Assembly: GCA_019314085.1 (NCBI GenBank)
Contig: JAFCZZ010000174.1
Coordinates: 1 to 8,612 of the forward strand
Direction: 5' to 3'
DNA: 8,612 bases
Source of the DNA: Deltaproteobacteria bacterium
Lineage (GTDB): Bacteria; Desulfobacterota; Syntrophia; Syntrophales; UBA2210
In this document: piece after piece, positions 6,898 to 8,612 of the stretch
Numbering within the stretch: position 1 is the first letter of the stretch
How the letters are laid out: each line of letters opens with the position of its first letter
Program-made: the position numbers and the translations under genes
The notes under the pieces: model-generated
Database searches by the model: none
What the model saw: only the letters and a program-made list of their open reading frames with translations
What the model was told of the DNA's origin: nothing

Positions 6898-7151
6898 GAC
6901 TACAAACTTCCCTTGGAGTGGAGAAAATAATGTCATAAGGCTTTTTCATGCGATAGAACTCATTTTTTTCTCGCGGATGTCTTCTGCCTGGAGTCAAGAA
7001 AATCATGAGTAAAGAACAAGTAGCAGACTTCTTCCTGCTATACGTAACAAACAAAACTTGTATTGGATTGTTCGTTGCAGATTACGAATAAGCGTCAATC
7101 GACACAAACAGAGACTGTTTTGGCGCCATGAAAACTAGTATGATGTCCCCC
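6894..7151. mobile_element. Possible small mobile-element remnant with imperfect inverted ends
   Basis: The plus strand at 6894-6908 reads GGGGGACTACAAACT and the minus strand at 7151-7137 reads GGGGGACATCATACT, matching at 12 of 15 positions in inverted orientation 258 bases apart. The right end, with its flank GTAATTC just outside, resembles the ends I remember for IS200/REP-associated tyrosine transposase elements (GTAATTCGGGGAC...). No transposase gene is present. The match is short and low-complexity at its G-run. Confidence 0.25.
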
Positions 7152-7154
7152 GAA

Positions 7155-7265
7155 TTACCTGCGAATTACTTGGAGGCTTGTATTACCCCTGTCGGCAGCA
7201 TACGAGGCCCCTCCCCTCATACAGAGCATTAACAAAGCTATGAGGAATGATGCCAGCCTCTTCAC
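7155..7265 (-). CDS. 36-residue signal-peptide ORF, probably a truncated secreted protein
   Basis: GTG 7265 follows AGGGAG at 6-nt spacing. The product is a textbook signal peptide, MKRLASFLIALLMLCM then RGGASYAA with an AXA-like cleavage site, but only about 12 residues follow (DRGNTSLQVIRR) before TAA. A secretion signal with almost no mature part is what an insertion or deletion leaves behind. The stop codon lies within the repeat GTAATTCGCAG-GTAATTCGGGG, at the edge of the possible mobile-element end, supporting truncation by insertion. It sits 40 nt below the IHF-like gene with no terminator between. It could instead be a genuine small exported peptide. Confidence 0.45.
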   Translation of the reverse strand: MKRLASFLIALLMLCMRGGASYAADRGNTSLQVIRR

Positions 7266-7305
7266 GATTGTCTCCCTATCAGTCTCTCTCGGGATATGGC
7301 GTCCA

Positions 7306-7587
7306 TCAGCCGTTGAGCTTAACTCGTGCCCTTGAAGAGTACTTGAAGGAAACGACCCTTCTCGGCTCAATAATAATATGCTCTCCTGTGTGAGGGTTTC
7401 TTCCGTTCCGGGCCTTCTTTTCGATGAGGTAAAACTTACCGAATCCGCTGATCTTGACCTCCTCACCATTTACAAGTGTTTGTTTTATTATCTCCAGGAC
7501 AGATCCTACCATGTCTGTGGATCTGTCCTTAGGGAGACCAAGCTGCTTTCCGATAGATTTGATTATATCTGCTTTTGTAAGAGCCAT
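7306..7587 (-). CDS. ihfA: HU/IHF-family DNA-bending protein, IHF-alpha type
   Basis: The 93-residue product matches the whole family in length and order: MALTKADIIKSIGKQLGL, the KISGFGKF turn (45-52), and the minor-groove-inserting beta-arm tip RNPHTG (63-68) with the intercalating proline, then RRVVSFK. The ALTKAD start and GRNPHTG resemble IHF alpha rather than HU. It would bend DNA as a dimer at the nucleoid, in recombination and at sigma-54 promoters. A beta partner is not in the window, and HU-like homodimers cannot be excluded. ATG 7587 has a strong AAAGGAGGTG site. The C-terminus (SSRARVKLNG) is shorter and more basic than that of E. coli IHF alpha (99 aa). Confidence 0.8.
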   Translation of the reverse strand: MALTKADIIKSIGKQLGLPKDRSTDMVGSVLEIIKQTLVNGEEVKISGFGKFYLIEKKARNGRNPHTGEHIIIEPRRVVSFKYSSRARVKLNG

Positions 7588-7639
7588 GGGGGCGACACCT
7601 CCTTTGATAATAGAATGGTTTTAGCAGGTCCTGTATTGT

Positions 7640-7668
7640 TAATTACTCGTATGCCGTTATTTTGTCAA
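7640..7668 (-). promoter_or_regulatory. Putative sigma-70 promoter of the IHF-alpha-like gene
   Basis: On the minus strand a perfect TTGACA (7668-7663) is followed after 17 nt by TAATTA (7645-7640). It begins 15 nt after the SRAP stop codon and lies about 53 nt upstream of the gene start, so the IHF gene is likely transcribed separately from umuC-SRAP. Confidence 0.5.
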
Positions 7669-7683
7669 CGGAAGAGATATGAC

Positions 7684-8340
7684 TCAATCAGATACCGGCT
7701 GTATGCAGCGTGCGTCGTTGTTCCTGGGTGAATCTACGAATTTTGAAACCGGATACGTTCTAACCCTAGTAACCCGACCCTGCTCCAGGATCACATTTAA
7801 TCTGTCATAATCCGTCGCTGAGGGATCAAGCCACTCTTCTATTGCCTCGGGCTTGAGAATCACCGGCATGCGATCATGGATTGTCTGCATCGATTCGCTC
7901 GCCTCCGTCGTAATGATCGTGCAGGAGTGATAAAGGGACGCATCAATCCCTTTCCATGTCTCCCAGAGTCCTGCAAAGCCGAAAAGACTGTCGGTGACCG
8001 GAGCGCAGTACCAGGGCTGTCTGTCTTTCCATTCATAAAAGCCATCGGCCGGTATGAGGCAGCGTCTTTCCTTATAGGCTCTTTTGAAGCTCGGTTTTTC
8101 CTGGAGTGTTTCGGCACGGGCATTGATCAGCCTTGATGCCCCGGACAGGTCCTTCGCCCAGGGAGGTACAAGGCCCCAGTGCAGTTTCCCCAGGCGATTG
8201 TCCTTCTGCCGGATCATCGCATATACCTCATTGCCGGGGGCTATATTATAGCTGGCCTCCATCTCACCGGTTACGGTACCAACGCCGAAAACCTTTTTTA
8301 TATTCTTGAGCGAGCTGTATAACGTGAATCGTCCACACAT
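7684..8340 (-). CDS. yedK: SRAP-family protein (YedK/HMCES): abasic-site DNA-protein crosslinker
   Basis: SRAP proteins attach covalently through Cys2 to abasic sites in single-stranded DNA, shielding them from breakage, and have autoproteolytic activity. The 218-residue product starts MCGRFTLYSS, as it must, because Cys2 becomes the N-terminal catalytic residue after Met removal; this fixes the start at ATG 8340 although a frame extends upstream. The other active-site residues are present: N73 in LINARAET, E103 in GFYEWK and H155 in IHDRMPV, plus YNIAPG (31-36) and WGLVPPWAK. The hairpin after GFYEWK is a few residues shorter than in most relatives. It begins 5 nt after the umuC stop, its ribosome site (AAGGTG) lying inside umuC, so the two are translationally coupled in an SOS-type unit. 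Confidence 0.92.
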   Translation of the reverse strand: MCGRFTLYSSLKNIKKVFGVGTVTGEMEASYNIAPGNEVYAMIRQKDNRLGKLHWGLVPPWAKDLSGASRLINARAETLQEKPSFKRAYKERRCLIPADGFYEWKDRQPWYCAPVTDSLFGFAGLWETWKGIDASLYHSCTIITTEASESMQTIHDRMPVILKPEAIEEWLDPSATDYDRLNVILEQGRVTRVRTYPVSKFVDSPRNNDARCIQPVSD

Positions 8341-8345
8341 GGCTG

Positions 8346-8612
8346 TTATGACACCTTGGGTAGCTGGTCCCAGTTGGTTGTATAGGAAGGTGAACATCTC
8401 TGACGAACGGTCTTCCACTTCTGGTTCCTGGTGGAGCCCGTAGCGGCATACCTGACCGAGTTCGACCCAAACCTTTGGTTTATACTGTCGAAGGCCTGCA
8501 TGATCTCCTTTGACGTTTCTTTTTGTCCATAATCAAAGAGAGTCGTCTGGATGTGGCTATTGGAAGACAGATCCCTGAATGTAACGCCGGCCTTTTTGTA
8601 CCGGTACCCTTC
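8346..8612 (-). CDS. umuC: UmuC, Y-family translesion DNA polymerase (C-terminal part)
   Basis: Only the last 88 residues are in the window; the gene continues past the right edge. They read EGYRYKKAGVTFRDLS, then QTTLFDYGQ, IMQAFDSINQRFG and the terminal WKTVRQRCSPSYTTNWDQLP. This is the little-finger end and the short C-terminal tail (DUF4113-type) of UmuC, the catalytic subunit of DNA polymerase V that copies past lesions during the SOS response. The frame is open from 8612 to TAA at 8348-8346 without interruption. A umuD gene and the LexA-controlled promoter would be expected to the right. It is probably an operon with the SRAP gene. Confidence 0.9.
   Translation of the reverse strand, partial: EGYRYKKAGVTFRDLSSNSHIQTTLFDYGQKETSKEIMQAFDSINQRFGSNSVRYAATGSTRNQKWKTVRQRCSPSYTTNWDQLPKVS

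Larger units (their letters stand above)
6720..7154. other. Gene-poor interval of about 435 bases
   Basis: No convincing gene was found here. An open frame on the minus strand (7054-6806, 82 codons) starts at TTG, has no ribosome binding site and no recognisable domain; a plus-strand 28-codon frame beginning MSKEQVADFFLLYV (7005) is equally unsupported. The interval holds the possible MBL promoter, a nested stem-loop (6816-6897) and a pair of imperfect GGGGGAC-type inverted ends (6894 and 7151). It reads as decayed or mobile-derived sequence. Confidence 0.5.

Noticed and set aside
7005..7091. Plus-strand 28-codon ORF MSKEQVADFFLLYV...
   Set aside because: It has no well-placed ribosome site, no similarity I recognise, and lies in a decayed interval.
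7266..7469. N-terminal two-thirds of a 104-codon minus-strand ORF overlapping ihfA
   Set aside because: It is a frame shadow of the IHF-alpha gene; only the 3' part (from GTG 7265) has its own ribosome site and signal peptide.
8341..8418. 26-residue N-terminal extension of the SRAP protein
   Set aside because: SRAP needs Cys at position 2, and the extension is the umuC 3' end read in another frame.

Overview
The window looks like the chromosome of a Gram-negative, probably anaerobic bacterium, most likely Desulfobacterota ('deltaproteobacteria'). This is inferred from gene content and style: an HflK/HflC pair, an IHF-alpha-type protein, a UmuC polymerase, strong AGGAGG-type ribosome binding sites and moderate G+C. 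No rRNA, tRNA, CRISPR array or intact insertion sequence was seen.

Layout from left to right. (1) The start of a leftward gene for a secreted branched-chain-amino-acid-type binding protein (1-107), preceded by what looks like a phenylalanine attenuator: a promoter, an untracked 27-residue leader peptide with six Phe codons, and two overlapping terminator hairpins with competing pairings. (2) A leftward hflK-hflC operon (367-2275) with a good promoter. (3) A divergent rightward phosphomannomutase/phosphoglucomutase gene (2428-3774). (4) A leftward SAM-methyltransferase pseudogene that has lost an internal block and its frame (3841-4282). (5) A leftward two-gene operon for an MBL-fold hydrolase and an APC-family permease (4434-6695). 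(6) A gene-poor stretch of about 450 bases (6720-7154) with a nested stem-loop and a possible mobile-element remnant. (7) A very short signal-peptide-only ORF (7155-7265), an IHF-alpha-like gene (7306-7587), a SRAP/YedK gene (7684-8340) and the 3' end of umuC (8346-8612, truncated by the window edge), all leftward.

How the parts relate. UmuC and SRAP are 5 nt apart and form an SOS-type DNA damage unit: lesion bypass plus the abasic-site crosslinking protein. The MBL hydrolase and permease are 27 nt apart and probably co-transcribed. HflK and HflC form the membrane SPFH complex that controls FtsH. The binding-protein gene at the left edge has no room for its own promoter below the terminators, so its transcripts must start upstream and pass through them. 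This is the main argument that the 130-358 interval is a real regulatory leader.
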